A stretch of 64,000 nucleotides of DNA, taken from the NCBI GenBank assembly GCA_021647365.1, contig JAKIUW010000001.1, forward strand, positions 110,526 to 174,525. The letters are read 5' to 3'. The position numbers and the translations under genes are program-made. The notes below the pieces were generated by a model. That model saw only the letters and a program-made list of their open reading frames with translations. It had not been told where the DNA came from and did no database searches. Within the stretch, counting starts at the first letter, position 1. The number at the start of each line of letters is the position of its first letter. The stretch is from Cocleimonas sp. Lineage in GTDB: Bacteria > Pseudomonadota > Gammaproteobacteria > Thiotrichales > Thiotrichaceae. Shown here piece by piece: positions 17,285 through 26,086 of the stretch.

Positions 17285-17860
17285 TTATTCGTCTTCTCTA
17301 TCTGGGGTTGAAGGAGTTGAAGTTCGGATTGAATCATTGCTATTTATTTCTGTATTTGTTTCTGTTTCACTCATAAGCGTCTGAAGATCATCATACAATA
17401 GATTTTCGAAGTACTTTGATAATAAATCTGAATTTTTAGACGTTATTACATTTTCAGGAATTCCATTCAGTATGAGCTTTTGATTCAACGTACTCAGCAT
17501 CATACTGTATTGATCACGCTGATTATCAGGAATTAGCAGTGCTAAAAAAATAGTCGTGGCTTGTTTGTCTGCAGCTCCTAAATATAGGCCTTTTTTTACC
17601 ACCAAGATAGCAGCGCGAAGATTAGTAATAGGGAGGTGTGCTTTTGGTACAGCGATACCGTTTCCTATACTGGTATTACCCAACTTTTCGCGTTCGATCA
17701 GGGCATCAAACACTTCATGTTTTGTAACTTCTTTTTGCCCTTTAATTAATAGTTCAGTCAATGCATCAAACACGCATTTCTTACTTTCTATTTTTTTTAT
17801 GAACTTAATACGTTCTGGATCTAATAGGGGAGGGTATTTATTGATTGAAGTTGTTGTCAT
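17285..17860 (-). CDS. ptsN: PTS IIA-Ntr regulatory protein
   Basis: PtsN is the phosphoacceptor of the nitrogen-related phosphotransferase chain and regulates potassium transport and envelope stress. The phosphorylated His is His75 in AVPKAHLPI, within GNTSIGNGIAVPKAH. The protein has 191 residues, about 30 more than E. coli PtsN; the extra part is an unstructured acidic Ser/Thr-rich C-terminal tail (about residues 160-191). The ATG at 17860 has no Shine-Dalgarno sequence: a hairpin and T run lie immediately upstream (17863-17904), which is odd for an internal operon gene. It lies between hpf and rapZ, as usual. Confidence 0.92.
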   Translation of the reverse strand: MTTTSINKYPPLLDPERIKFIKKIESKKCVFDALTELLIKGQKEVTKHEVFDALIEREKLGNTSIGNGIAVPKAHLPITNLRAAILVVKKGLYLGAADKQATTIFLALLIPDNQRDQYSMMLSTLNQKLILNGIPENVITSKNSDLLSKYFENLLYDDLQTLMSETETNTEINSNDSIRTSTPSTPDREDE

Positions 17861-17862
17861 TT

Positions 17863-17904
17863 AAAAAAATGGATACCTTAAAACCTGAATTATAAGGTAT
17901 CCAT
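17863..17904 (-). terminator. Intrinsic terminator or attenuator between hpf and ptsN
   Basis: Read on the minus strand: ATGGATACCTTA, a short loop, TAAGGTATCCAT, then seven T, then AA and the ptsN ATG. It is a good intrinsic terminator placed 2 bp before ptsN. It would end rpoN-hpf transcripts unless read through, and it leaves no room for a ribosome-binding site. Confidence 0.75.
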
Positions 17905-17958
17905 TCCTATCTCTAAACAATAAAATTGACTAGATGTTGGTTATAGAAGTCTAAAAGG

Positions 17959-18294
17959 TCATGCCACCTGATTCATACTATAATTTCGATGGTTGCCTTC
18001 TTGTCGATGGTGACTTCGTAGTTTTTCTTTATACTTAAGAATTTGTCTATCAAGCTTATCAGCTAAAGCATCAATCGCAGCATACATATCATGCCCCTTA
18101 GCATCTGCGAAAATGTGATTCCCACTAACATTTATTGAAGCTTCAGCTTTATTACTATGCTTTTGCACTTCAAGAATAACGTGGATGTTGAGTACTTGGT
18201 CGTAATGTCGTTTCAAACGCGTAACTTTTTCTTTTATATAATTATTGAGAAGTGGGGTTACGTCTATGTGATGACCAGTAATATCTAATTGCAT
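17959..18294 (-). CDS. hpf: Ribosome hibernation promoting factor (short HPF)
   Basis: HPF binds the 30S decoding region and dimerises or silences ribosomes in slow growth. The 111-residue protein is the short form, lacking the C-terminal dimerisation domain of long HPF. It shows MQLDITGHHIDVTPLL, YIKEKVTRLKRHYD, AEASINVSGNHIFADAKGHDMYAAID and a basic C-terminus (KYKEKLRSHHRQ). It lies directly downstream of rpoN, the normal gammaproteobacterial place. A small hairpin (18335-18352, CCTGAAAG-CC-CTTTCAGG) sits in the 123-bp gap from rpoN. Separate promoters are possible. Confidence 0.93.
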   Translation of the reverse strand: MQLDITGHHIDVTPLLNNYIKEKVTRLKRHYDQVLNIHVILEVQKHSNKAEASINVSGNHIFADAKGHDMYAAIDALADKLDRQILKYKEKLRSHHRQEGNHRNYSMNQVA

Positions 18295-18417
18295 ATTAAT
18301 TTACTCCTTTCTTTAGGTTTTATGTGACTCTTGCCCTGAAAGCCCTTTCAGGAAGATCACTTTTGCGAAGCTATCTACAAATACTCTCTATTCTCCTTTG
18401 TGTTATAAAACAAAATC

Positions 18418-19917
18418 TTAAGCAAATACTTTTCGATCGTGAGATGAAGGTATTGCCAAAGCTTCGCGGTACTTTGCGACAGTACGTCGCGCTACATTGA
18501 TTCCTCTTTGTTTAAGAAGATTCGTCAATTTGTTGTCGCTCAGCGGCTTTGCAGGGTCTTCGTCGTTGATGAGTTTTTTAATCATCGCTCGAATGGCCGT
18601 TGCTGAACATTCTCCACCTGTGTCAGTACTCACATGGCTAGAGAAGAAATGTTTGAATTCATACACACCACGAGGCGTGTGCATGTATTTGCGTGTGGTT
18701 ACGCGTGAAATAGTTGATTCGTGCAAACCGAGTTGATCAGCCAAATCCTTTAAAACCATAGGCTTCATAGCTTCATCACCGTATTGTAAAAAAGCGAGTT
18801 GTCTGCCAACAATAGCGTGAGCAACATTCACAATGGTGCTGTTTCTATTTTCTAAACTTTTTATAAACCAGCGGGCTTGCTGTAGATTATCTTTGATGTA
18901 GCTGGTTGCTTCACCCCCTAGAGCAGAGGATGTAGTATTCATATTATTTTTTGTATTGGTACTAGTATTGATGTTTAGCATTTCCGCGTAATAATCGTTT
19001 ACTTGCAATTTTGGTTGGGTTTCACCGTTAAGTGAAATCTTCCATTGTCCGTTTACTTTTTTAACATAAATATCAGGTGTAATGTAATCAGCTGTTGTCG
19101 TGCTGAATGCTTTCCCTGGCTTTGGCTCCAATGAGCGAATCAGTTGCATTAACTCTTCTAAAGCAGAAGTGGTTAACCTTAAAGTTCTTTTAATACCTGT
19201 ATAATCTCTTTTTTCAAGTAAGTCCAGATTTTTATCTAATAATCGGAACGCTTTTTTATACAACGGATGATCAGTATGATCGCTAAGCAGTTGTAATAAA
19301 AGACATTCTGATAATGACCGAGCCGCAACTCCCGTTGGTCCTAAATTTTGCACATAAGTGAGAATAGCTTCTACTTCGTCAAACTCAATGAAGAGTAAAT
19401 CCTCAAGTGAGTCATGAATTTGCTCTAAAGATTCGGTTAAATAACCATCATCATCGATGTAATCAATAATCAATTTAGCAATTTCTTTGTCTTGAAGGCT
19501 TAGGTTACTCATCTCAACTTGCCAGAGTAAATTATCGTGTAAACCTTGTGGGGCAGAGTGCATGGTTTCGATAAAATCAGATGCACTACTTTCGCTACCA
19601 TTGGAAACTTTCCAAGCAGGGTCATAAATATCATCCCAATCCGCATCAATACTCATATCCTCAGGGATACTTTCGGTTGATGAATCTGGAGCAGGGGAGT
19701 CGTTTATTTCTGTTTTTTTATTGGATTGCTCGGTTTCTACCACTGGCTCAGATGAATCGTCATCCGTTCTTTCAAGCAAGGGATTGGTTTCAAGGACTTC
19801 TTGGATTTCTTGTTGAAGTTCAACAGAAGAGAGCTGCAATAGACGAATCGCCTGCTGCAATTGGGGAGTCATCGATAGACTCTGCCCAAGTTTTAAATTG
19901 AGACTTTGCTTAATCAT
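18418..19917 (-). CDS. rpoN: RNA polymerase sigma-54 factor
   Basis: Sigma-54 directs RNA polymerase to -24/-12 promoters that need enhancer-binding ATPases. The 499-residue protein has the Gln/Leu-rich region I (LNLKLGQSLSMTPQLQQAIRLLQLSSVELQQEI), an acidic linker (about 55-110), the core-binding domain, the HTH (LGLHESTISRVTTRKYMHTPRG) and the RpoN box ARRTVAKYREALAIPSS near the C-terminus. All are intact. It sits in the conserved lptB-rpoN-hpf-ptsN-rapZ order, but 187 bp with a G-tract repeat separate it from lptB, so it may be transcribed separately. Confidence 0.97.
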   Translation of the reverse strand: MIKQSLNLKLGQSLSMTPQLQQAIRLLQLSSVELQQEIQEVLETNPLLERTDDDSSEPVVETEQSNKKTEINDSPAPDSSTESIPEDMSIDADWDDIYDPAWKVSNGSESSASDFIETMHSAPQGLHDNLLWQVEMSNLSLQDKEIAKLIIDYIDDDGYLTESLEQIHDSLEDLLFIEFDEVEAILTYVQNLGPTGVAARSLSECLLLQLLSDHTDHPLYKKAFRLLDKNLDLLEKRDYTGIKRTLRLTTSALEELMQLIRSLEPKPGKAFSTTTADYITPDIYVKKVNGQWKISLNGETQPKLQVNDYYAEMLNINTSTNTKNNMNTTSSALGGEATSYIKDNLQQARWFIKSLENRNSTIVNVAHAIVGRQLAFLQYGDEAMKPMVLKDLADQLGLHESTISRVTTRKYMHTPRGVYEFKHFFSSHVSTDTGGECSATAIRAMIKKLINDEDPAKPLSDNKLTNLLKQRGINVARRTVAKYREALAIPSSHDRKVFA

Positions 19918-20053
19918 GCTTTATTATTATTTATATCCATCTGATTGTTTCTACGCTAATCATAGCACGAAGTTTTATTTTTTTATGTGAAAATATGATT
20001 GATGGTATGGTTTTTGCTTAGTATTTTTTATACGATAGTTTTAAATTATAATA

Positions 20054-20079
20054 GTCATGTAAAACTAGGGGGGTGTGCT
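20054..20079 (+). repeat. G-tract repeat, solo arm (CTAG variant)
   Basis: GTCATGTAAAACTA plus six G plus TGTGCT, between lptB and rpoN (both minus strand). It is a possible transcription break inside an otherwise conserved gene cluster. Confidence 0.8.
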
Positions 20080-20104
20080 TCTTAAATAGCCTTTAAAGAT
20101 GATA

Positions 20105-20842
20105 TTAAAGCTTAAAATCTTCACCTAGATAAACCTCACGTACTTGTTTATTTTCAAGTATAGAAGCAGGTGAGCCTTCTGCGATAATAGCGCCATTTCC
20201 TAGGACATAAGCACGGTCACAAATTCCCAAAGTTTCTCGTACATTATGATCGGTGATTAATACACCTATGCCACGGTTCTTTAAGTGACTGATTATCTTT
20301 TGTATTTCAATCACAGAAACAGGATCAACGCCCGCAAAGGGCTCATCTAGCAGAATGAAAGCGGGTTCTGTAGCAAGAGCACGTGCAATTTCTACACGGC
20401 GACGTTCTCCGCCTGATAGACTGATACCTAAGCTGTCACGAATATGGGTGATTTGGAATTCTTCTAATAAACTCTCTAGCTTATCTCGGCGTGATTCGCG
20501 GTTTAAGTCTTTGCGTGTTTCTAAAATGGAGTAGATATTATCAGCTACGCTTAGTTTTCGAAAAATACTTGCTTCCTGTGCTAGATAACCCAAGCCATGA
20601 CGCGCTCGGAGGTGCATGGGAAGTTCGGTTAAATCTATTTCGCCCTTATCTGTTTCAAGGATTACTGAGCCTTTATCACATGCGACAAGTCCCACCACCA
20701 TATAGAAGCAGGTGGTTTTACCCGCACCATTTGGGCCCAGCAAACCAACCACTTCCTCACTTTTTATATCAAGTGAGATACCTTTGAGTATGTCCCGTTT
20801 GCCATAACTCTTGTGCAAGTCCTTTGCGCGTATAACTGCCAT
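20105..20842 (-). CDS. lptB: LPS transport ATPase LptB
   Basis: LptB is the cytoplasmic ATPase of the LptB2FGC complex that extracts LPS from the inner membrane. At 245 residues it is a full ABC protein: Walker A GPNGAGKT at 36-43, Q-loop region YLAQEASIF, signature LSGGERRR, Walker B FILLDEPFAGVDP and H-loop ITDHNVRE. AYVLGNGAIIAEGSP and the C-terminal VYLGEDFKL are typical of LptB. It lies 9 bp downstream of lptA and before rpoN, as in E. coli. lptF and lptG are not in the window, which is also normal. Confidence 0.97.
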   Translation of the reverse strand: MAVIRAKDLHKSYGKRDILKGISLDIKSEEVVGLLGPNGAGKTTCFYMVVGLVACDKGSVILETDKGEIDLTELPMHLRARHGLGYLAQEASIFRKLSVADNIYSILETRKDLNRESRRDKLESLLEEFQITHIRDSLGISLSGGERRRVEIARALATEPAFILLDEPFAGVDPVSVIEIQKIISHLKNRGIGVLITDHNVRETLGICDRAYVLGNGAIIAEGSPASILENKQVREVYLGEDFKL

Positions 20843-20851
20843 ATACTGTGT

Positions 20852-21388
20852 TTACTTAGATTTATTGCTAGGAAAGAAAATTACTTTAACTCTGCCTTTA
20901 CTACCCGCTGTTTTTTTGTCTCTGCCTGCTTTTAGTTCACCTGTTTTTGTAGAATATTCAATGTGATTACTGCTAAATTTATCCTTATTTTGAGAGATAA
21001 CGGCATTGCCATCCATGAGGATTTTCTTTCCTTTAACAAGATAAAGTAACTTATTAGCGCCACCTTTAGCCAATTTTCCATCATCCATTTTTTGTTGAAA
21101 ACTTACAGGCTTTCCAGTTGCTGTGATTCGTTCTATTTCATTATTTGGCGCATTAATTTCTATACGGTAAGCCTTTATTTCTAATGTTCCTTGCGTGATA
21201 GAAACATTACCTTCATACACGGCCAATCCTTTGGTTTTATTAAATAAAACACTATCTGCATTAATATAAACTGGTTTTTCAACATCCTCTTTTAATGCAG
21301 ATGTTGCTGACGTGGTTGTGATTAAAAAACCAGCGATCATTATTTCTGCAATGCGATTATTTTGCGGGATTAAATTCAGCGCGTACAT
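20852..21388 (-). CDS. lptA: Periplasmic LPS-binding bridge protein LptA
   Basis: LptA forms the beta-jellyroll filament that carries LPS across the periplasm. The 178-residue protein begins with a hydrophobic signal-like stretch (MIAGFLITTTSATSA, residues 17-31), then the OstA-like fold: PVYINADSVLFNKTKGLAVYEGNVSITQG, ITATGKPVSF, MDGNAVISQNKDKFSSNHIEY. The start at 21388 overlaps lptC by 32 bp. A start at the internal ATG at 21340 would avoid this but leave a very short signal, so the true start is uncertain. The C-terminal basic tail (GRDKKTAGSKGRVKV) is normal. Confidence 0.93.
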   Translation of the reverse strand: MYALNLIPQNNRIAEIMIAGFLITTTSATSALKEDVEKPVYINADSVLFNKTKGLAVYEGNVSITQGTLEIKAYRIEINAPNNEIERITATGKPVSFQQKMDDGKLAKGGANKLLYLVKGKKILMDGNAVISQNKDKFSSNHIEYSTKTGELKAGRDKKTAGSKGRVKVIFFPSNKSK

Positions 21389-21920
21389 TTGAGTGTATCC
21401 TTAATTCTTGTTCATCGAGCTTGCTGCTAAAGCCAACACCCTGTAACTGGCCTTGGTATGAGGTGAATATTACTTTTGACGTTGATGATAACGCCTTTTG
21501 TTTAGGATTATAGATTAAATCATGGGTTATCAGTTCAAAGTTTTCTTTAATTTTAGGGCTATTTTTTATTACGTTTACATCGCCCACCAATTTAATGATG
21601 CCTTCTTTATTTTGTTCTGCCTTATCTGATTTAAGTGTAATCATTGAACCATCAACATCGCTGGCTTGGAGTAGGGGTTTGAATATTTCGCTAGAGTTTG
21701 TAGATTGCTGATGTACTAGGTGTTCAGCCGTTACAAAATAACGCATTTGGCCATTTGGAAGCGTATTTAATAAAGTAAAATCACTGAGGTAATAATCAAT
21801 TTTTTTAACTTTTTGGGTGAATTGAAAACCTTTGTAAATTAGCCAAGTAGAGTTAAGCCACGTAATTACAATGGCAATTAACACCGATAGAACCAGCAAA
21901 AGTAGCCCGCTACGATTCAT
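21357..21920 (-). CDS. lptC: LPS export protein LptC
   Basis: LptC is a bitopic inner-membrane protein that passes LPS from LptB2FG to LptA. The 187-residue protein has one N-terminal membrane helix (about 5-22), then a periplasmic OstA-like beta-jellyroll: YYLSDFTLLNTLPNGQMRYFVTAEHLVHQ, TLKSDKAEQNKEGIIKLVGDVNVI and LITHDLIYNPKQKALSSTSKVIF. The last of these closely fits the family. It starts 2 bp after kdsC ends and overlaps lptA by 32 bp, so the block is one coupled operon. Confidence 0.95.
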   Translation of the reverse strand: MNRSGLLLLVLSVLIAIVITWLNSTWLIYKGFQFTQKVKKIDYYLSDFTLLNTLPNGQMRYFVTAEHLVHQQSTNSSEIFKPLLQASDVDGSMITLKSDKAEQNKEGIIKLVGDVNVIKNSPKIKENFELITHDLIYNPKQKALSSTSKVIFTSYQGQLQGVGFSSKLDEQELRIHSNVRAEFNPAK

Positions 21921-21922
21921 AC

Positions 21923-22489
21923 TTAATCTATTTCCTTACCCGTTGTATATGCCTCATAGAGTGCTTCTAATTTGCCTTGTGCATCAAGGATAAATTCACT
22001 GACTTCACGAGCGGCACCTTTACCCCCACCTAAATCTGTTGTCCAATCCGCTTTTTCTTTTACAAACCAGTTAGCATCGCCGACAGCAATGGAAAAACCG
22101 ACTTGGCTCATAATGGGCAGGTCGATAACATCATCACCTACGTAAGCAATATTTTCTCGTTTGAATCCTGTTTTTTCTAACAAATCATTAAAAGCAGGGA
22201 CTTTGTCACGATAGCCTTGGTAGATTAAATCAGGGTTTAATCGTAGATTTTCAGCACGATGTTTTACCAATTCTGATTGTCTGCCTGTGATTAGCGCGAC
22301 TTCAACGTCATTTTCTAATAATAAGCGTAGACCGTGCCCATCTTTTGAGTTGAAGGCTTTGAATTCTTGCCCTTGATTATCAAAGAAAAGACTGCTATCG
22401 GTTAAGACACCATCCACATCAAAAATAATGAGTTTTACGTCTTTTGCTTTGTTGATCAGTTTTTGGCTTTTATCAGAATATTTTATCAT
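21923..22489 (-). CDS. kdsC: KDO 8-phosphate phosphatase
   Basis: KdsC is a HAD-superfamily phosphatase that releases KDO from KDO-8-P for LPS core synthesis. The 188-residue protein has the nucleophile motif FDVDGVLTD (Asp24, Asp26), motif II ALITGRQS, motif III Lys in RDKVPAF, and motif IV YVGDDVIDLPIM. There is no cap insertion, as in the tetrameric C0 class. It lies between kdsD and lptC, 16 bp from kdsD, the conserved order. Confidence 0.96.
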   Translation of the reverse strand: MIKYSDKSQKLINKAKDVKLIIFDVDGVLTDSSLFFDNQGQEFKAFNSKDGHGLRLLLENDVEVALITGRQSELVKHRAENLRLNPDLIYQGYRDKVPAFNDLLEKTGFKRENIAYVGDDVIDLPIMSQVGFSIAVGDANWFVKEKADWTTDLGGGKGAAREVSEFILDAQGKLEALYEAYTTGKEID

Positions 22490-22504
22490 AGGTTTAAATC
22501 TCAG

Positions 22505-23485
22505 TTAAACAATTCCTGCTTTAAGTAAGTCATGCATGTGTATGATTCCTTTTACTTTATTTCCTTCGTCCACAACAGGCAGTACAGTAATTTCCTTTTC
22601 TTGCATGAGATTGACGACATTAACGCCCAACTCATCAACATTAGTTGAAATGCAGTTTTTATGCGCAACCTCACCAATAGTGACGCTTTTCATATCAATA
22701 CCATCTTCAAAGCAACGGCGTAAATCACCATCGGTAAAAATACCAAACAAGCTATTATCGCTATCAACAACCAAGGTTGCGCCAAGCTTTTTACCAGTCA
22801 TTTCTAATATAGCATCTTTTAATGAAGTTTCAGGCGAGCAAGCGGGTAGGGCATCACCACTGTGCATAATATCTTTAACATGTACCAGCAAGCGCTTGCC
22901 AAGACGACCACCAGGATGTGAGCGTGCAAAATCTTCTGGAGTGAAACCACGTGCCTCCAAAAGTGCAACGGCAAGTGCATCACCCATCACCAAGGTAACT
23001 GTAGTGCTTGATGTCGGCGCTAAACCCATTGGGCAAGCTTCTTTTTCCACTGCAATATCAAGATGAAAATCAGAAAGTTCAGCAAGCGGCGAATGTGTAT
23101 CGCCCGACATACCAATAACCACAGTGCCTAGCCGCTTAACCAAAGAGGCGAGGGTGACAACTTCTTCTGTTGTGCCAGAATTGGAAATCGCAATCACCAC
23201 ATCATCACCCGTGATCATCCCCAAATCGCCGTGTAATGCTTCACCGGGATGAACGAAGAATGCAGGGGTTCCTGTGCTGGCGAAGGTTGCTGCAATTTTA
23301 TTGCTGATATGTCCAGACTTCCCCATGCCAGAGATGATTACGCGACCTTGGCAGGCGAGGATTGCTTTACAGGCACCTGAAAATGAATCATCGATACTGG
23401 CTTTCATCGCACTAATGGCTTTCACCTCTGCATCAATAACTGCTTTTGCAAGCCCTATAAAGTCGTGAGTATTTTTATTTTTCAT
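22505..23485 (-). CDS. kdsD: Arabinose 5-phosphate isomerase
   Basis: KdsD converts ribulose-5-P to arabinose-5-P, the first step toward KDO. The 326-residue protein has an N-terminal SIS domain (about 40-180) with the GMGKSGHISNKIAATFASTG sugar-phosphate loop, and SNSGTTEEVV. HPGGRLGKRLL follows, then two CBS domains (about 205-325) with LGATLVVD, GIFTDGDLRRCFE and PVVDEGNKVKGIIHMHDLL. The set is complete. It starts 2 bp after caxA ends, within the operon. Confidence 0.97.
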   Translation of the reverse strand: MKNKNTHDFIGLAKAVIDAEVKAISAMKASIDDSFSGACKAILACQGRVIISGMGKSGHISNKIAATFASTGTPAFFVHPGEALHGDLGMITGDDVVIAISNSGTTEEVVTLASLVKRLGTVVIGMSGDTHSPLAELSDFHLDIAVEKEACPMGLAPTSSTTVTLVMGDALAVALLEARGFTPEDFARSHPGGRLGKRLLVHVKDIMHSGDALPACSPETSLKDAILEMTGKKLGATLVVDSDNSLFGIFTDGDLRRCFEDGIDMKSVTIGEVAHKNCISTNVDELGVNVVNLMQEKEITVLPVVDEGNKVKGIIHMHDLLKAGIV

Positions 23486-23487
23486 AA

Positions 23488-24471
23488 CTAAGCTTGCCCT
23501 GTACTTTGATAAAATAATAGAGCTTCATAAGCAAAGAATGCCAATAATAAAACAATGCCTTTTGCACGATTAATCTTAAAGCGTGAACCTTTAAAACAGC
23601 CAAAACTAAAAATCAATAACATCACTGTAAGTACTATCATAATGGGCATATCACGATCTAGAACACCGGCTGGAACGTCCAATGGTTGAACCAACCCCGG
23701 TATTGCTAACACAGCAAGAGTATTAAAGAGATTTGAACCAACTATGTTACCTACTGCCAGATCAGTTTCACCTTTACGCGCACTGCTGATGGTTGCAGCT
23801 AACTCTGGCAAGCTTGTACCTATTGCAACAATGGTTAAGCCTATAACAAGATCGCTGACGCCCATTTCACTGGCAATATTTGATGCTCCCCAAACCAACA
23901 TCTTCGAGCTTACCAGTAATAGAGCCAACCCGATGATGGTCCAGAGTATTGCCTTATTATTTTCCAGTTTTTCAGGTAATTCTTCGATGGTGTCATCAAT
24001 CAACGGGTCATGATTAGTAGCATCTTTTTTAGCCGACAAGATCATCCAACTAAAAATAACCACCAATGCAACTATGAGAATTATGCCATCAAGACGTGAA
24101 AAATGACCATCAGCCATCAAACCCCAAGCTAACAGTGCGGTTGCTAAAACAAGAGGAAGTTCTTTTTTAAGCAAGCTAGAATGCACAGGAAGCACATAAA
24201 GAATCGCAGTAAAACCAAGTACTAAAGTGATATTTGTAATGTTAGATCCTATCGCATTACCAATGCCTAAACCAGGATTACCCTGAAAGGCTGCAACTCC
24301 CGAAACCAACATTTCTGGTGCAGAAGTCCCTAGACCTATAATCACCATGCCGACAATCAGCGGAGAAATTCCCATGTTTCTAGCGATGCTAGAGGCGCCA
24401 TCAACAAAGCGATCAGCACTCCAAATGAGTAAAACTAAGCCAACCAAAATAGCGGCAGAAAAAGTGAGCAT
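23488..24471 (-). CDS. Calcium/sodium antiporter, YrbG/CaxA-like
   Basis: A member of the Ca2+:cation antiporter family that exports Ca2+ or Na+ across the inner membrane. The 327-residue protein has ten predicted membrane helices in two inverted halves. Each half carries an alpha-repeat with the ion-binding acidic residues: GLGTSAPEMLVSGVAA with GNAIGSNITN, and AIGTSLPELAATISSA with GNIVGSNLFN. A hydrophilic acidic loop (about residues 150-175) links the halves. It is the first gene of the kds/lpt operon, as yrbG is in E. coli. A paired G-tract element lies just upstream (24521-24597), in its promoter area. Confidence 0.93.
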   Translation of the reverse strand: MLTFSAAILVGLVLLIWSADRFVDGASSIARNMGISPLIVGMVIIGLGTSAPEMLVSGVAAFQGNPGLGIGNAIGSNITNITLVLGFTAILYVLPVHSSLLKKELPLVLATALLAWGLMADGHFSRLDGIILIVALVVIFSWMILSAKKDATNHDPLIDDTIEELPEKLENNKAILWTIIGLALLLVSSKMLVWGASNIASEMGVSDLVIGLTIVAIGTSLPELAATISSARKGETDLAVGNIVGSNLFNTLAVLAIPGLVQPLDVPAGVLDRDMPIMIVLTVMLLIFSFGCFKGSRFKINRAKGIVLLLAFFAYEALLFYQSTGQA

Positions 24472-24520
24472 AATATTCTTATATTATAGAAAAAGAGCAA
24501 TTATACAGAAAATATTACAA

Positions 24521-24597
24521 GCACACCCCCCTAGTTTTACATGATTGAATAATTCTTTAAGCGTGTAAGACTACATGTAAAAGTAGGGGGGTGTGAA
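24521..24597. repeat. G-tract inverted-repeat element, 77 bp
   Basis: The reverse arm (24521-24546, six C, CTAG variant) and the forward arm (24572-24597, GTAG variant, six G) bracket 25 AT-rich bases. The two arms belong to different sequence variants. It lies between the PhoQ-like gene and the kds/lpt operon, both on the minus strand, so it is downstream of one and upstream of the other. Confidence 0.8.
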
Positions 24598-24628
24598 CTG
24601 GCTTGAACCAAAATAAGAAAAAACTATA

Positions 24629-26038
24629 TTACATCGGCAAATGTAACCGTACTCTTGCCCCAACATGTGGTGAAACTAATAGTTCAATCTTCCCACCAAT
24701 TGCCTGCACAATCTCCGTACTCACTGCTAAACCAATACCTTGGCCTTCTGATTGACTATCTGCGCGTATGCCACGTTGTAGTAGTTCTGCTGGGTTTTTG
24801 TCAGGAAAGCCCATGCCGTCATCGTCAATATCAATAATTAAAATATCACCATTTTGTGTAGCGGTAATTTCTACGATTTTTTCACAAAAGCGACAGGAAT
24901 TGTTGATGAGATTGCCGAAGACTTCCATCATGTCGTCTTCTTCCATGCGGCATTTAGCAAAATCATCCACGTTGATTACAAACTCAAAGGGTTTGTCTCG
25001 GTATACTTTTAAAAGAGAGTCTTTTAAGCGGTATAAAACAGGGCGTACAGTTTGTTGTTTGATGATGGTTCCATGTTCGCTCACCACGGCGCGTCTTAGC
25101 TGGTAGGCGATAATGTCGTCCATGCGCTGTACTTGTGTTCTGATGGCTTCATTATTGCTCTTGTCAGCCGTGCTTTGTAAAACGGATAAAGGTGTTTTAA
25201 GGCTATGTGCTAAGTCATCAAGTGCATCGCGGTAGCGTTGTTTTTGTCCTTTTTCAGCGTTGATGAGCGCATTGACAGCACTTTTTACTGCTGCAAGTTC
25301 CGTAGGGTAAGTTTCGCTAATTAACTGTTTTTCACCTGATTCAATTTCTATGATTTCTTTTTCAAATCCTTTTATGGGTGTGATAACCAGATAACTGCTC
25401 ACGAGCTGAGAAATTAAGACCAGTATGGTAGTAATTAAAAATAGAATGAAGATGTTACGAATAATTTCATCACGACCCTTTTGAAGGGTAGCCGCAGATT
25501 TGGCAAGGATTAATTGATAGTCACCGTGTGGCTTATAGCTAAAACCACGAGCATAAACAATATAGTTTTCAGCGCCATCAAGCTTAGAAATATTTCTTCC
25601 TTGCGTGTCTTTCGGGTTGAGGATTTCAACTCCTTCAATCTCAGGCGGCATTTCAAGTAAGAAGGTGGTAAAGACCTTTTCTTTATCTTTGGTAAAGCGG
25701 CTTTCACTGATGTCGTTAAAGGGGTATTGGCTGTGCCAGACGATATTGCGTGTTTGTGTGTGCTGAATGTAGGCAAATTTTTCAGAGCTTAATTTACTAA
25801 AATCGTGTTTGATCAAAAAGGCGAGAAAATCGTTCTTACCATGGCTGTCAATCGTAAACGTGCCTTCTTTTGAATCAATATAACCGAGTAGTTCAAGTCC
25901 GGTTTCGCTCAGGGATATTTTTTCATCTTCCAGCATTTTGTGTTGTGTGACGTAATACAGCACACTGCCCAAGAGTAAAATACCAAGCCCAATAATGGCT
26001 AAGGCACTTAAAAACTGACGACTACGAAGTGAGTTCAT
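24629..26038 (-). CDS. PhoQ-type sensor histidine kinase
   Basis: The 469-residue inner-membrane kinase has a first membrane helix (about 12-33), a periplasmic sensor of about 160 residues, a second helix (about 193-213), a HAMP-like linker, and an H-box DALDDLAHSLKTPLSVL of the PhoQ type. The ATPase part shows NLINNSCRFCE, DDDGMGFPD and GQGIGLAV. The catalytic domain is complete. The sensor does not show an evident acidic Mg2+ cluster, so the PhoQ signal should not be assumed. It lies 48 bp after its response regulator. A PepSY-like protein encoded just upstream could modulate it. Confidence 0.9.
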   Translation of the reverse strand: MNSLRSRQFLSALAIIGLGILLLGSVLYYVTQHKMLEDEKISLSETGLELLGYIDSKEGTFTIDSHGKNDFLAFLIKHDFSKLSSEKFAYIQHTQTRNIVWHSQYPFNDISESRFTKDKEKVFTTFLLEMPPEIEGVEILNPKDTQGRNISKLDGAENYIVYARGFSYKPHGDYQLILAKSAATLQKGRDEIIRNIFILFLITTILVLISQLVSSYLVITPIKGFEKEIIEIESGEKQLISETYPTELAAVKSAVNALINAEKGQKQRYRDALDDLAHSLKTPLSVLQSTADKSNNEAIRTQVQRMDDIIAYQLRRAVVSEHGTIIKQQTVRPVLYRLKDSLLKVYRDKPFEFVINVDDFAKCRMEEDDMMEVFGNLINNSCRFCEKIVEITATQNGDILIIDIDDDGMGFPDKNPAELLQRGIRADSQSEGQGIGLAVSTEIVQAIGGKIELLVSPHVGARVRLHLPM

Positions 26039-26086
26039 ATTAGCTTGTACTAAAAATTAACATTACGTTTGAGATTGTAAAAATGG

